Shown: positions 9,170 through 18,751 of the stretch, piece after piece
Position numbering within the stretch: the first letter of the stretch is position 1
How the letters are laid out: each line of letters begins with the position of its first letter
Position numbers and translations under genes: made by a program
From: Bacteroidota bacterium
GTDB lineage: Bacteria > Bacteroidota > Bacteroidia > Chitinophagales > Saprospiraceae
DNA: 64,000 bases
Direction of reading: 5' to 3'
Assembly: GCA_024743405.1 (NCBI GenBank)
Contig: JANSWP010000004.1
Coordinates: forward strand, 1 to 64,000
The notes under the pieces: model-generated
Seen by the model: the letters and a program-made list of their open reading frames with translations, nothing else
The model's database searches: none
What the model was told of the DNA's origin: nothing

Positions 9170-9260
9170 CTTTTTGCGTTCGCCTTTGTACCTTCTGGCA
9201 CGAGCCAGCGCAGGATGCAGGGCATCGGCGAGTATTTTTAACGCCCCAAAAGTTCAAAAG
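9170..9260. repeat. intergenic repeat sharing the GGCGAGTATTTTTAACG core
   Basis: GGCGAGTATTTTTAACG at 9227-9243 is identical to the core of the element at 57511-57676. It is flanked by a left part (AACTTTTTGCGTTCGCC, near 9168-9184) that partly complements the right part (to CCAAAAGTT). The interior (CTGGCACGAGCCAGCG) also folds. It lies in the 230-bp gap before the LRR gene and is otherwise unexplained. Confidence 0.45.
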
Positions 9261-9344
9261 ATACATAGGCAAATGTCGGAGTTATTCTTTAGGCGTTACT
9301 TAGTATGAGGTAAAACAAATTTCAATAAAAAACGCTCTAAAAAA

Positions 9345-11933
9345 ATGACAATCAACGACTTAAAGAAAACAAACCCATTAGATCTAAATTCTGGAGGGGA
9401 GTTTCATTCTTTAAATATTATGAACCCTGATGCATCGCATGAGGATTACAAAAACTTTTTTAGTAAGGTCAAAAAGTTAACCTTTTTGACTGTCAATGAA
9501 AATATACATTTTGAATTACCAGAGGGCATTTTAGACCATATTGAAGGATTAACGCGATTGACCATTCAAGGAAATTCATTGCAAAAACTGCCTGAATCAT
9601 GGTTGAAAAAAGGGCTTCACGACTTAAGGGTTAATTGTCCTAATTTGAGAAGTTTGCCAAAAAGCATGGGGCAAATTGAACATCTGAATTCTATAATTTT
9701 GGAGAGTGAATACCTAACCGATTTGTCTCCATTGATTGCGCGCGATATTAGAATAAATGAACTGCACTTAACAGTGAATAGGTTGGAGAAATTACCTAGT
9801 TCTTTATCAAAATTACGATTACAAAGACTTCATGTAAGAGGCAATAACTTGAAGAAAATTGGACGTGACTTGTTAAATAACAAGGAGCTAAGTTCACTAT
9901 TATTGCAAGGAGCTTTTAACGAATTACCTGAAGATGTTTCGAACTTGGAAAGTTTACAAAACCTCCAACTTTTTACGAATACAGAGCATAACTGGACCAT
10001 TCCAAAATACTTTCCATCTTCTCTGAATGACTTGACGATTAGGAGTGAAAAGGGATTTTGGTATGGGCAACCAAATTTCAAAGACCTCAAGAGTTTGAAT
10101 AGAATCAACTTCAAGAACTGGGGCGAATCAGAGATTTCTGAGGACATCCAATATTGTTCTTCATTAGGAACTCTAATAAATCATAATTGTCGATTTAGAA
10201 CATTTCCAGATAGTATTTTAAAGTGTTTGAATATATATGATTTGAACGTTCGGGATAGTGCTTTAACGAAAATTGAACCTGTCCATCAGCTCCCAAAAAT
10301 GCATTATTTCAATGTGAGTAATTGTCCACTCGAATCCATTCCACAAGACTGGAATGAGGCGAAATCACTCGGCATTATCACTATTACTAGTTGTGGGTTA
10401 CTCATCGAAAACCTATCATTTGCGGCAACAATTCCAAACCTAAAAGCCGTTTCAATTTCTGGAAACAAGGTGAATTCTTTTGGTATTTTCTTAATGAAGA
10501 AAGCGCTAAATTTTACTGGATATGAAGCAAGTTTCTGGAAAACGAAAGGACTGATTTACAAGAATTTTAAAGAATTCGTCAAAATAGGTTCGGCACTAGC
10601 TCGGACTTCTCTTCCTAAAGAAGACCAATTGTATTTTCTCGATTTTTTCCGCCTAAGAACAGATTTGAATGCAGTAGATGAACTGACTTTTACACGACTC
10701 CTTCAGGCGACTAATATCAATCATAATGCCCTTAAAAAAAAGGTTCAAACTAGAATTGATGGAATGGTTGATGCCGATGCAACAGAGCATTTGGATGAGA
10801 ATAGTTTGGTTTATATTTCAGGTAAGACAAAACTGAAAAAGACGGAATTAACCAAAATGCTTGTAGAACTCAACATTCCGCATACAAACAAATATTCAGA
10901 TAAGGTAACTCACGTAATTTTAGGTATCAATTGTAAAGACCATGAAGTGTTGAAATACCGTGAATTTAAGTTAATGACGGAGCCTGTTTTTCAACAATAT
11001 TATACGAAAGAAAAACCAAAATTTCTCCAAGAAGCGGCCCAAAAAGATACCGATAACCCCTTGATGAAAAATGTTTCCTCCTTGTTGAGGAGTCAAGATC
11101 CCGCCAATAAAATGATTGGTTTGAGTATGTTGGAAGCTGGTGGTGTACCACCTGATGTGATAGAAGATTTGATCGTGATTCAAAAAACCACGGAGGATAC
11201 CAAAGTTAGAAAGCAAGTCACCAAATTGGTTCAATTGAACGCTCCTGAAGAGTGGCAACCGGTAGTTCGGGACAAACTCACTTTTAGGGGAGTAGTCAAT
11301 AATTCATCAGAATCCCAAACGTACAATCAATTAAAAAAACTGGCAGCTCGGACGTCAACCCATTTGGCAGGCCGGTTGTCTTGTTTATTGTATATCCACC
11401 ACCAAAAAGGACTTCGTTATGCTCTCCGTACGAAGTTGACGAATGAGATCAAACATGAGGCTATGAAATTGCTTTTTGATGGTACTCATTTCGATTATTC
11501 AAGAGGGATTGGCTATAGAAATTGGAAAGGTAAAAAACCGGAGCAAGTCATCATGTATAGTCCTGGAGGAATCAAAATCCCATTGCCCAAAGAGGCTTTA
11601 AAGCTTGGAAAAATTGAAAGTTTGAATTTGCATAATTGCAAATATGAAACCGTCCAACAAGGAATCACTAAATTCAAAGATTTAAAAATTTTGGATTTAT
11701 CGAATAATTATATCGAAAATATCCCACCTTATTTTCAACAATTAAACTTATTAGAAGAATTGGATTTGTCCTTTAATCGCTTCACGACTTTCCCAGTGGT
11801 TTTACTTAAATTACCCAACTTGAAAAGGGTCGATATGAGATATAATAGTTCAAAAATGGAAAAGCCTTTCTCAAAAGAAGAAAGGGAAAAAATGATGGCT
11901 GCTTTACCAGACTGTACGGTGGTTTTCGAGTAA
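9345..11933 (+). CDS. leucine-rich-repeat protein with an embedded BRCT-like domain
   Basis: The 862-residue protein is mainly leucine-rich repeats, with L..L.L..N.L..LP units from about residue 45 to 385 and again from about 745 to 845. Between them is a segment at about 487-560 that starts LVYISGKTKLKKTEL and continues DKVTHVILG. Its pattern is that of a BRCT domain, including a start like those of DNA ligase LigA and eukaryotic BRCT proteins. A helical, HEAT-like stretch follows (about 575-720). There is no signal peptide, so it is probably cytoplasmic. LRR-BRCT combinations occur in large Bacteroidota and Planctomycete proteins with no known role; binding to a protein partner is the safest guess. 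It converges on the LytTR regulator with 16 bp between. Confidence 0.75.
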   Translation: MTINDLKKTNPLDLNSGGEFHSLNIMNPDASHEDYKNFFSKVKKLTFLTVNENIHFELPEGILDHIEGLTRLTIQGNSLQKLPESWLKKGLHDLRVNCPNLRSLPKSMGQIEHLNSIILESEYLTDLSPLIARDIRINELHLTVNRLEKLPSSLSKLRLQRLHVRGNNLKKIGRDLLNNKELSSLLLQGAFNELPEDVSNLESLQNLQLFTNTEHNWTIPKYFPSSLNDLTIRSEKGFWYGQPNFKDLKSLNRINFKNWGESEISEDIQYCSSLGTLINHNCRFRTFPDSILKCLNIYDLNVRDSALTKIEPVHQLPKMHYFNVSNCPLESIPQDWNEAKSLGIITITSCGLLIENLSFAATIPNLKAVSISGNKVNSFGIFLMKKALNFTGYEASFWKTKGLIYKNFKEFVKIGSALARTSLPKEDQLYFLDFFRLRTDLNAVDELTFTRLLQATNINHNALKKKVQTRIDGMVDADATEHLDENSLVYISGKTKLKKTELTKMLVELNIPHTNKYSDKVTHVILGINCKDHEVLKYREFKLMTEPVFQQYYTKEKPKFLQEAAQKDTDNPLMKNVSSLLRSQDPANKMIGLSMLEAGGVPPDVIEDLIVIQKTTEDTKVRKQVTKLVQLNAPEEWQPVVRDKLTFRGVVNNSSESQTYNQLKKLAARTSTHLAGRLSCLLYIHHQKGLRYALRTKLTNEIKHEAMKLLFDGTHFDYSRGIGYRNWKGKKPEQVIMYSPGGIKIPLPKEALKLGKIESLNLHNCKYETVQQGITKFKDLKILDLSNNYIENIPPYFQQLNLLEELDLSFNRFTTFPVVLLKLPNLKRVDMRYNSSKMEKPFSKEEREKMMAALPDCTVVFE

Positions 11934-11949
11934 TATTTTTTCGCCGTTA

Positions 11950-12687
11950 CTAATGCTTCAATACTATCTCCAGAAACGCTTCTTTTCGTTTGTCAGAAAG
12001 AGACAATATGGCACCATCATCCATTGTAATTTCGCCCTGTTTAGTCCGTGTATAGCTTTTTATGAAACTCAAATTAATTAGGTGGGAACGATTAATTCGA
12101 AAAAACGAAAATTCTTCCAATAAATCTGAGAACATTTTTAGAGGTTTAGAAACAATAATTTTTTCACCAGAGGAAAGATAGAAAAGTGAATAATTTCTAC
12201 TTGCTTCACATCGAATAATTTCTTTTAAGGTCACAAAAACCAACCCATTCGAACTTGGCAAACCCAATTTTTTTGACTCGCTTTTTAGGTTCTCCTTCAT
12301 GACCTGAATATGCTGGTTGGATTGTTTCAATGCCCCTTCTTTTTTGACACGATTGACGGCTTCTTGTAATTCTAAAGGATCAATTGGTTTCAATAAGTAA
12401 TCGATAGCTGACATCCTAAAAGCTTGTACAGCATATTGGTCATAGGCAGTAGTGAATATGACACTGAATTCAGGATTTGGGAAATAGTCAAAAAGTGCAA
12501 ATCCATTTTTTTGAGGCAATTCAATATCCAAAAAAACAATATTTGGCTGATGGGATCGTATCAACTCCACTCCAGCCATTACATGCCCTGCCTCTCCCGA
12601 GATTTCAATAGAAGGACAATATTCTGCCAACAATTGTCGCAAAACATTGCGACTTCTAGGTTCGTCTTCAATTATGATTGCGTTCAT
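11950..12687 (-). CDS. LytTR-family response regulator
   Basis: The 245-residue protein has an N-terminal receiver domain: acidic pocket E7-D8, phospho-acceptor Asp54 in IVFLDIELP, a conserved T/A switch region TTAYDQYA, and Lys in YLLKPID. A C-terminal LytTR DNA-binding domain follows, from about residue 145 (EIIRCEASRNYSLFYLSSG...FRINRSHLINLSFI). It lies nine bases downstream of its kinase gene and should be cotranscribed with it. Such pairs in Bacteroidota usually bind direct repeats upstream of their own or neighbouring genes. I could not identify the target. It uses TAG as its stop codon. Confidence 0.92.
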   Translation of the reverse strand: MNAIIIEDEPRSRNVLRQLLAEYCPSIEISGEAGHVMAGVELIRSHQPNIVFLDIELPQKNGFALFDYFPNPEFSVIFTTAYDQYAVQAFRMSAIDYLLKPIDPLELQEAVNRVKKEGALKQSNQHIQVMKENLKSESKKLGLPSSNGLVFVTLKEIIRCEASRNYSLFYLSSGEKIIVSKPLKMFSDLLEEFSFFRINRSHLINLSFIKSYTRTKQGEITMDDGAILSLSDKRKEAFLEIVLKH

Positions 12688-12696
12688 ATTTTAATT

Positions 12697-15642
12697 CTAA
12701 AACGTCACAATAACCTCGGTACCCGAAGGTGCTCCATTCGTATGTACAAGATCATTAATTACCAAATGATTTGTTGGTATTTTTCCATTTAATTGATGAA
12801 ATAACTTCAATCTATCTTTTGTTGCTTTCAATCCACTCGTAGTTCTTTTTTTACCTATTCGCCAATGGTTTTGCTTTTTTAATTTAGCAGACTCGGCTCT
12901 TCCTATCCCATTATCAGTTATTGTACAACTAGTAAAATTATTATCGATTGTTTCAAATCGGATTTTCAATTCTCCACCCTCTAATTTATGCATTAATCCA
13001 TGTTTAAAAACATTTTCGACAATTGGCTGTAACAACAAAGGAGGAAGTTTAATATCTCCCGTTCTTTGGAGTATTTCGGGTTCAATTTTTAAGTCGATTT
13101 TTACTTTATCTCCAAACCTTAATTTCTCCATTTCCAAATACAGATTTAGAAACACTAACTCTTGTTCTAAAGTAATCGTTTTTTGCCTCGACAATTCGAA
13201 AATGAATCGTATCATTTTGGCAAATTTTGATAAAAATAGTAACGCTGATTTAGAGTTATTCGTCAGGAAAAAATCTTGAATGGCATTCAATGCATTATAG
13301 ACAAAATGTGGATTCATTTGCTTTTGCAAAGCTTCCATTTCCAAAAAACGAATTTTCTCTTGCAATTGATTTTCTAATCGTTCTCTTGCTCTAAATTCCC
13401 TTTGTCTAAAGTAAACAATCCCCGATACCGCTGAAACTACACCCAAAAAAGTCAAGACCTTGAACCATAATGTACGCCACCAAGGTGTAATAATTTCGAA
13501 ATGGATATTCGCTGAATGTTGGCTTGCTATCTTATCTTCATTTATGGCTAAAACTTCAAAACGATAATCCCCCGATTGAAGCCCATGAAATCTTGCAACT
13601 CGATTATTAGAGACTACCCAATTTGTATCGATGCCAATCAAGCGATATTGATATTTCTCGTTCGCTTGTGCACTTAGGGCAAGTCCAGTGAAATATATTG
13701 CCAAATTATTTTCAGAATGATGAAGGCTATAGTTGTCACTCAACGCTTGTTGTTCACCATTTATTTCAATAGCATTAATAAAGACTAGTGGTGACGTAAT
13801 ATTGGATTGAATTTCTGTATAAGGCACCATAATAAGACCTTTTGGAGTCCCAATCCAAAGCTCATCATCATTAGGAAAAATTGCAGAAACTTCTTTGGAT
13901 GGCAATCCATCGTATTTTTTAAAGAAACTCCATTCTTCAGTTTCGGGGTCTAATATTTGAACTCCGATATCAGTACCGATATAAATCTTATCATCTTTTC
14001 CGATTTGAACAGCATTACAAGTATTACTAAGAGCACCTTGTTCAATTCCATATTTTTTAACCTTTTGCTCCCTTGAAATTTTCAATAAACCTTCTCCATA
14101 TGTCCCTACCCAGATATTTCCCTCATTATCAGATGCCATACTTGACACACGGTAGTCCACGTGTAAACCATCTTCCAAAAAAGGATTCATTTTCTCACCA
14201 TCATAGGTATATAAACCTCTATAAGTACCTGACCAAATCAAACCATCTTTATCCTCGCAAATAGCATAAGTTCTTTGGCTTAAAATTCTTTTTCCGGTAA
14301 TATTATTAGAGTTAGGTTGAGAAAAATCATCTATGTTTAATTTGAAAGTATGGTTGGAGGCGCCAATCCAAATATCGCCAGTGGAACCCCTAAAAATTGA
14401 TTTTATACTTCCAAAATTATATTTTTTAGAAAGATAAGGATGTGAGGGGAAACGATACAGATATCCCCTATCACCACCTAGGAGATAATAACCATTTCCA
14501 ACGGGACAAATAGCCATAATCCGTCGATTCTCTTCCAAGGTATAATTTTCAAAAATTTGGTTTTTTACAATACTTAATTTTCCTTTTTCATATCCAATTA
14601 AGATTTGTCTATTTGCTTCATCTTTTACAATTGAGTAAATTTTTTCCATTGGAAGACTTGAATTTTCAGGGGCAAAATGTTTAATCTTTAAATTTGGTGC
14701 GATTAACACCCCTTCTTCTTCAGTGCCTATCCAGAAATTACCCTCCCGATCATTTATTAAGTAATTGACAGTAAAATTTTTCAGAAAGACTTTGTAGGAA
14801 TAATCTTTTAAATCATATTTGAGGAAGCCTCCTCCAGAATAACACAAGTACAAAAATCGGTCATCAAAGTGAAAAACATTACTCAAGTTATGATTCAATT
14901 CATGTTCATGAATGACTTCCTTCTGTTCATTAAAAAATCTGAATTTTTTTGGAGATTCAGAGACATAACTTACTTCTTGAATAGTGGGGTTAATTTGAAA
15001 TATTTTTCTAGTCGTTGTATTAATATTTGGAAAATCGACCGTGTTTATTAAGGAATTAGCTGTTTTTAATAATTTGGGGTTATCAGGATTTTTTGCCATA
15101 AAGGAGACACCATCTTGAAATGATTCCAAATAATAAATGCTTTTATTATTCCATTTCTTTTGCTCGATTATTTGGCTAGAATCATCAAAAGTGAATTTTT
15201 GTAAATAATCAATATTAGAATCCTTTTCGAAAGCAACAATCCATAAATCATGCTGATTCCAAACAAATATTTTGACTACTCCTATTGCCTTATCACCAAT
15301 AGAATCTACTAAAATAACCTGCTCTTTTTCAATGTACCCGAAGTCACCTGAAAGATTGTGAAACCAAATTCGATTATGGAAGTCTTTTTGAATATGAAGT
15401 ATTTCTTTATCATCTAAGTTGGGATGATGGAAAACCCTAAACCGTCTTCCATCATAACGACATAAACCACCATTCGTTCCTGCCCAAATATACCCATCAT
15501 CATCTTGCAAAAGATAGTAAATTGTATTTCCAGGAAGTCCATTTTCATCTGTCAATTGCCAATATGGAACCTCTTGAGCTGAAAGTAAAAATGCCCAAAA
15601 AGAAAATAATAATATCCAAAATTTCTCAATTATACCAACCAT
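12697..15642 (-). CDS. hybrid-propeller sensor histidine kinase, LytS type
   Basis: The 981-residue protein has a signal peptide or first membrane segment (residues 1-22). About a dozen Reg_prop beta-propeller repeats follow (motifs such as DDDGYIWAGTNGGLCRYDG, DREGNFWIGTEEEG, DNEGNIWVGTYGEG) up to about residue 620. A Y_Y_Y domain comes next (YQYRLIGIDTNWV...). A membrane segment lies near 740-757, then a coiled coil. The His_kinase domain carries the phospho-acceptor motif QMNPHFVYNALNAI and a C-terminal HATPase (LLLQPIVENVFKHG, DNGIGR). The sensor is periplasmic and the kinase cytoplasmic. It lacks the fused AraC regulator of canonical hybrid systems and works through the adjacent LytTR protein. 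The stimulus is unknown. Confidence 0.9.
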   Translation of the reverse strand: MVGIIEKFWILLFSFWAFLLSAQEVPYWQLTDENGLPGNTIYYLLQDDDGYIWAGTNGGLCRYDGRRFRVFHHPNLDDKEILHIQKDFHNRIWFHNLSGDFGYIEKEQVILVDSIGDKAIGVVKIFVWNQHDLWIVAFEKDSNIDYLQKFTFDDSSQIIEQKKWNNKSIYYLESFQDGVSFMAKNPDNPKLLKTANSLINTVDFPNINTTTRKIFQINPTIQEVSYVSESPKKFRFFNEQKEVIHEHELNHNLSNVFHFDDRFLYLCYSGGGFLKYDLKDYSYKVFLKNFTVNYLINDREGNFWIGTEEEGVLIAPNLKIKHFAPENSSLPMEKIYSIVKDEANRQILIGYEKGKLSIVKNQIFENYTLEENRRIMAICPVGNGYYLLGGDRGYLYRFPSHPYLSKKYNFGSIKSIFRGSTGDIWIGASNHTFKLNIDDFSQPNSNNITGKRILSQRTYAICEDKDGLIWSGTYRGLYTYDGEKMNPFLEDGLHVDYRVSSMASDNEGNIWVGTYGEGLLKISREQKVKKYGIEQGALSNTCNAVQIGKDDKIYIGTDIGVQILDPETEEWSFFKKYDGLPSKEVSAIFPNDDELWIGTPKGLIMVPYTEIQSNITSPLVFINAIEINGEQQALSDNYSLHHSENNLAIYFTGLALSAQANEKYQYRLIGIDTNWVVSNNRVARFHGLQSGDYRFEVLAINEDKIASQHSANIHFEIITPWWRTLWFKVLTFLGVVSAVSGIVYFRQREFRARERLENQLQEKIRFLEMEALQKQMNPHFVYNALNAIQDFFLTNNSKSALLFLSKFAKMIRFIFELSRQKTITLEQELVFLNLYLEMEKLRFGDKVKIDLKIEPEILQRTGDIKLPPLLLQPIVENVFKHGLMHKLEGGELKIRFETIDNNFTSCTITDNGIGRAESAKLKKQNHWRIGKKRTTSGLKATKDRLKLFHQLNGKIPTNHLVINDLVHTNGAPSGTEVIVTF

Positions 15643-15957
15643 AATGGCTAAAATAGAAAAAAATTGAATCTACTACAAATAAGATTCGGACATTGAAAAC
15701 CCAATTTCGTCCTCTTAAACTAGGGTTTTGGAAATGCTTGAAACATAGTAATGTAAAGAAAATTAAATTTGATACTATTGATAACGCCAAAAAACAGATT
15801 AGCAAAACCTGTATTTCCTTTAGAAACCAAAAACAGTTTTCATTGCATTTACAAACACGTGCTCGTCTATTCTCCTCCGTTACATTTTTTGAAATTAATT
15901 CCTAGCGTCGAGTGCGCGAAAATATCTTTTTAAGGGAATTTTTTGATGAAAACTGTG

Positions 15958-16037
15958 GTGCTGAATCGTAAGTTCAGCACAAATTTATTTAATTCTGAAA
16001 AAGGTTTCTCAAAGATGACTATGGGAAACCTTTTTTT
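15958..16037 (+). ncRNA. candidate short structured RNA ending in a terminator
   Basis: A perfect eight-base-pair hairpin (15958-15965 with 15973-15980) is followed 20 bp later by an intrinsic terminator: AAGGTTTCTC at 16001-16010, GGGAAACCTT at 16023-16032, then T to 16037. There is no supported gene upstream on this strand. A 42-codon frame from 15947 covers the same bases but has no protein-like features. The terminator ends four bases before the permease activator sites, so it may simply insulate that promoter. The promoter of this RNA is not identified. Confidence 0.3.
16001..16037 (+). terminator. rho-independent terminator upstream of permease 2
   Basis: AAGGTTTCTC (16001-16010) pairs with GGGAAACCTT (16023-16032) with one wobble pair, followed by a run of T to 16037. 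It directly precedes the inverted-repeat sites of the next promoter. Confidence 0.75.
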
Positions 16038-16040
16038 CTT

Positions 16041-16076
16041 GTCCATTTCCGAACAATCCACTGTTCATTTTTAACA
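16041..16076 (+). promoter_or_regulatory. paired upstream inverted repeats of permease 2
   Basis: Site 1 is GTCCATTTCCGAAC (16041-16054), with one mismatch to GTTC-N6-GAAC. Site 2 begins exactly 22 bp later (GTTCATTTTTAACA, 16063-16076), with a conserved left half and a degenerate right half. The distance from site 1 to the -24 GG is 102 bp, the same as at 3093 and 60036. Confidence 0.7.
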
Positions 16077-16140
16077 AAAAAATCAGACACGTCAAATATT
16101 AAAAATTCATAAACACTTGAAAACCAATTACTTAATAACA

Positions 16141-16157
16141 TTGGCACACCCATTGAA
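16141..16157 (+). promoter_or_regulatory. sigma-54-like -24/-12 promoter of permease 2
   Basis: TTGGCACACCCATTGAA has GG at 16143-16144 and GA at 16155-16156, with ten bases between. The -24 half, TTGGCAC, is the closest of the four copies to the sigma-54 consensus, while the -12 half is the most divergent. The ATG lies 47 bp further on. Confidence 0.6.
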
Positions 16158-16203
16158 TCATACTAGGTGAAAATGTTTCATTCAACACCAAATTCACCTG
16201 ATT

Positions 16204-18645
16204 ATGCTACAAAATTATGTCAAAATTGCATGGAGAAATCTCGTCAATGGAAAACTCTTTTCCATCATCAATTTAACAGGACTTTCCATAGGAACCGCAG
16301 TGGTGATCATACTTTTGTTATTTGTTAAAAATGAATGGTCGTTTGATAAGTTCCATTCCAAGTCTGATCAAATTCATCGGACATGGGTAAAAGAATACTT
16401 TAAAGGAGAACTCATTTGGAATTCGGTTACGCCTTTATTGTTAGGAGATGAATTGAAAAACAACTTTCCTGAAATCAAAGAGTCTACTCGATACATGAGT
16501 AATACGAGTTTGGTAAAAAATGGTGCATTTTCGGAAAGTGAAAAAGTGTTTTATGTCGATCCATCCTTTTTGACAATGTTTGACTTTCCGTTGATAAAAG
16601 GTAAAAAAGAAGCAGCATTATCACAACCTAGCCAAATTGTGATTACGGAAAAAATGGGTGAAAAATATTTCGGTAACAATGCTCCTATAGGACAAAATAT
16701 AAGTCTGCAAATAGATGGCGAATGGGTTGATTTTTTGATTAGTGGCATCATCGAAAAAGCACCTATTAATTCAAGCATTCAATACGATATCCTAATTCCG
16801 TTTGAATACACCAATAATTTTTTCGGAGAAGGTACACGCAATTGTTGGACATGCGTTTTTGGTGAAACTTATGTTCAAATTGACCCAAATACCAATATTG
16901 AAAATCTCCACACCAAGATTGCCTCTTTTATGGATGACAAAAACATTGGAGACTATAAATCTGGCGAGTATGTGGTTGGTTTACAACCTTTGACGGATAT
17001 CCATTTGAACAATGATATTCCAGTAGGTGAGGTCTCTGTGAGTGATTCAAGATACCCCTACATTTTAGCTTGGGTAGCTCTATTGATTTTACTTTTGGCT
17101 TGTATCAACTTTACTACTTTATCTGTAGGGCGATCGCTAACAAGAGCAAAAGAAGTAGGCGTTCGAAAAGTGACTGGTGCGACTAATTGGCAATTGAGAG
17201 CACAATTCTGGAGCGAAGCCATTCTGACTTCAGGAGTGGCTTTAGTTATTGGATTAGTTTTGGCCCAATTACTTTTACCGTTATTTAATTCATTAGCAGC
17301 CAGTCAGTTAGTACTAGAAGCATCATTAGAAAATGTTACTTTTTTTGTTGGGCTAGGCTTAATGCTTGGTTTGCTTTCAGGTGCTTACCCTGCCATTATT
17401 CTATCACGATTTTCACCAATTAAAGCCATACGAGGCGCCATTTCTTCCAAAGGAAATAACAAACATTTGGTATTAAGAAGTCTAGTAGGATTTCAATTTG
17501 TTTTATCTATTTTCCTTATCATTTGTGCATTTGGAATGAACAAACAAATGCACTTTTTACAAAATAAAAACCTTGGATTTTCGGAAGATCAAACGGTTAT
17601 CGTACCATTCAACGGTTCAGGTCAAAGTTTTACTCAAACATGGCGGGAAGCTGACCAATTAAAACAGGTTTTGAGGAATGAATTAGGTGCTGGAAAAGGG
17701 GTAAAAAATATTATTTCTTCCTCTCATACTTTCGGCACTCAAGGTTGGCTTCAGTTAGGCTATGTTGATCCAATAACGGACGGATTTAGACAATTTTATG
17801 CCCAAAAAATTGATGAAGAATATTTGGATGTAATGGAAATGAATATTGTGGAAGGGCGCAATTTCTCGAAAGAAATCAAAACTGACTCAAATGGCGTCAT
17901 AGTGAATGAAACTTTCGCAAAAAAGTGGGAATTGAAAGACCCAATTGGGGCAACAATGCCCGAACCTTGGGAAGAATTTCAAATCATTGGCGTTGCTAAA
18001 GATTTTCATTTTCAATCTCTTCATACCAATGTAGAGCCATTGATTATGACATTAGACATTATTGGGTTTAATAGAGTCGCTCCCGACCGAAATTTCACGG
18101 ACTCTCCCATTCCAAAACTTTCATTTAAAGTCAGCGGAGACAATCTACCAGTTACGCTGTCCAATATTCAAAGGGAAATGAAAAATGCTGCTCCTGAAGC
18201 CGTTTTCGCCTACAGCTTCATGGATAAAAATATAGGTCGACAGTATGAATCTGAACAGTTATTAAGTCGCATTCTAAGTTTAGCAACTGCTCTTGCGATA
18301 TTTATTGCTTGTTTAGGCCTATTTGGAATTGCTACATTGACAATTGCCCAAAAAACCAAAGAAATCGGTGTTCGAAAAGTCTTAGGAGCCAGTACTTCGA
18401 ACATTGTTTTAATGCTCAACAAAAACTTCTCAATTTTGGTCTTAGTGGCCACACTAGTCGCTACTCCAATAGCGTGGTATTTCATGAAAGAATGGCTAGC
18501 TGATTTTGCCTTTCAAACGGATCTAAATATTTGGTTATTTGTTTTTTCTGGATTAGCGGTATTAGTTATTGCCTGGATTTCAGCTGGCTTTCAAAGCTGG
18601 AGAGCTGCAATGGCAAACCCTGTGGAGAGTTTGAGGAGTGAGTGA
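16204..18645 (+). CDS. FtsX/MacB-type ABC transporter permease (orphan, 813 aa)
   Basis: This full-length two-unit permease has the N-terminal cytoplasmic signature NYVKIAWRNL and membrane segment 1 at about residues 20-43. A MacB_PCD periplasmic domain follows, then the motif SLTRAKEVGVRKVTGA and four membrane segments. A second periplasmic domain, the motif KTKEIGVRKVLGAS, three last segments and the tail NPVESLRSE complete it. No ATPase lies beside it. The downstream permease at 18752 has no promoter module of its own and follows after 106 bp, so the two are probably cotranscribed and may act as a pair. Substrate unknown. Confidence 0.9.
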   Translation: MLQNYVKIAWRNLVNGKLFSIINLTGLSIGTAVVIILLLFVKNEWSFDKFHSKSDQIHRTWVKEYFKGELIWNSVTPLLLGDELKNNFPEIKESTRYMSNTSLVKNGAFSESEKVFYVDPSFLTMFDFPLIKGKKEAALSQPSQIVITEKMGEKYFGNNAPIGQNISLQIDGEWVDFLISGIIEKAPINSSIQYDILIPFEYTNNFFGEGTRNCWTCVFGETYVQIDPNTNIENLHTKIASFMDDKNIGDYKSGEYVVGLQPLTDIHLNNDIPVGEVSVSDSRYPYILAWVALLILLLACINFTTLSVGRSLTRAKEVGVRKVTGATNWQLRAQFWSEAILTSGVALVIGLVLAQLLLPLFNSLAASQLVLEASLENVTFFVGLGLMLGLLSGAYPAIILSRFSPIKAIRGAISSKGNNKHLVLRSLVGFQFVLSIFLIICAFGMNKQMHFLQNKNLGFSEDQTVIVPFNGSGQSFTQTWREADQLKQVLRNELGAGKGVKNIISSSHTFGTQGWLQLGYVDPITDGFRQFYAQKIDEEYLDVMEMNIVEGRNFSKEIKTDSNGVIVNETFAKKWELKDPIGATMPEPWEEFQIIGVAKDFHFQSLHTNVEPLIMTLDIIGFNRVAPDRNFTDSPIPKLSFKVSGDNLPVTLSNIQREMKNAAPEAVFAYSFMDKNIGRQYESEQLLSRILSLATALAIFIACLGLFGIATLTIAQKTKEIGVRKVLGASTSNIVLMLNKNFSILVLVATLVATPIAWYFMKEWLADFAFQTDLNIWLFVFSGLAVLVIAWISAGFQSWRAAMANPVESLRSE

Positions 18646-18751
18646 GATGAGTTAAAAATCATCTTGAAATAGGGGTATTTAGTATCCAAATGCATCATTT
18701 ATTTGTAACCAAAAGTCATGAATTTAGTCTTCTCATAAAAATCACCCAATT

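Larger units (their letters stand above)
15643..16040. other. intergenic region with two hairpins
   Basis: This is the gap between the divergent kinase gene and the permease module at 16041. A 70-codon reading frame at 15693-15905 has no recognisable features, and I do not call it. From 15958 a perfect hairpin (GTGCTGAA/TTCAGCAC, 15958-15980) is followed by a strong terminator at 16001-16037. No supported gene on the plus strand ends there. The stretch could encode a short RNA, listed separately. Confidence 0.4.

Noticed and set aside
9104-11960. Short inverted match AGTATTAGTAACGGC near 9098 and its complement near 11945 as boundaries of an inserted segment carrying the LRR gene
   Set aside because: The match is only about 14 bases, lies partly in coding ends, and no duplication or transposase accompanies it.
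15693-15905. 70-codon plus-strand frame
   Set aside because: It shows no domain, signal or conserved pattern, lies between divergent genes, and has the random composition of AT-rich intergenic DNA.
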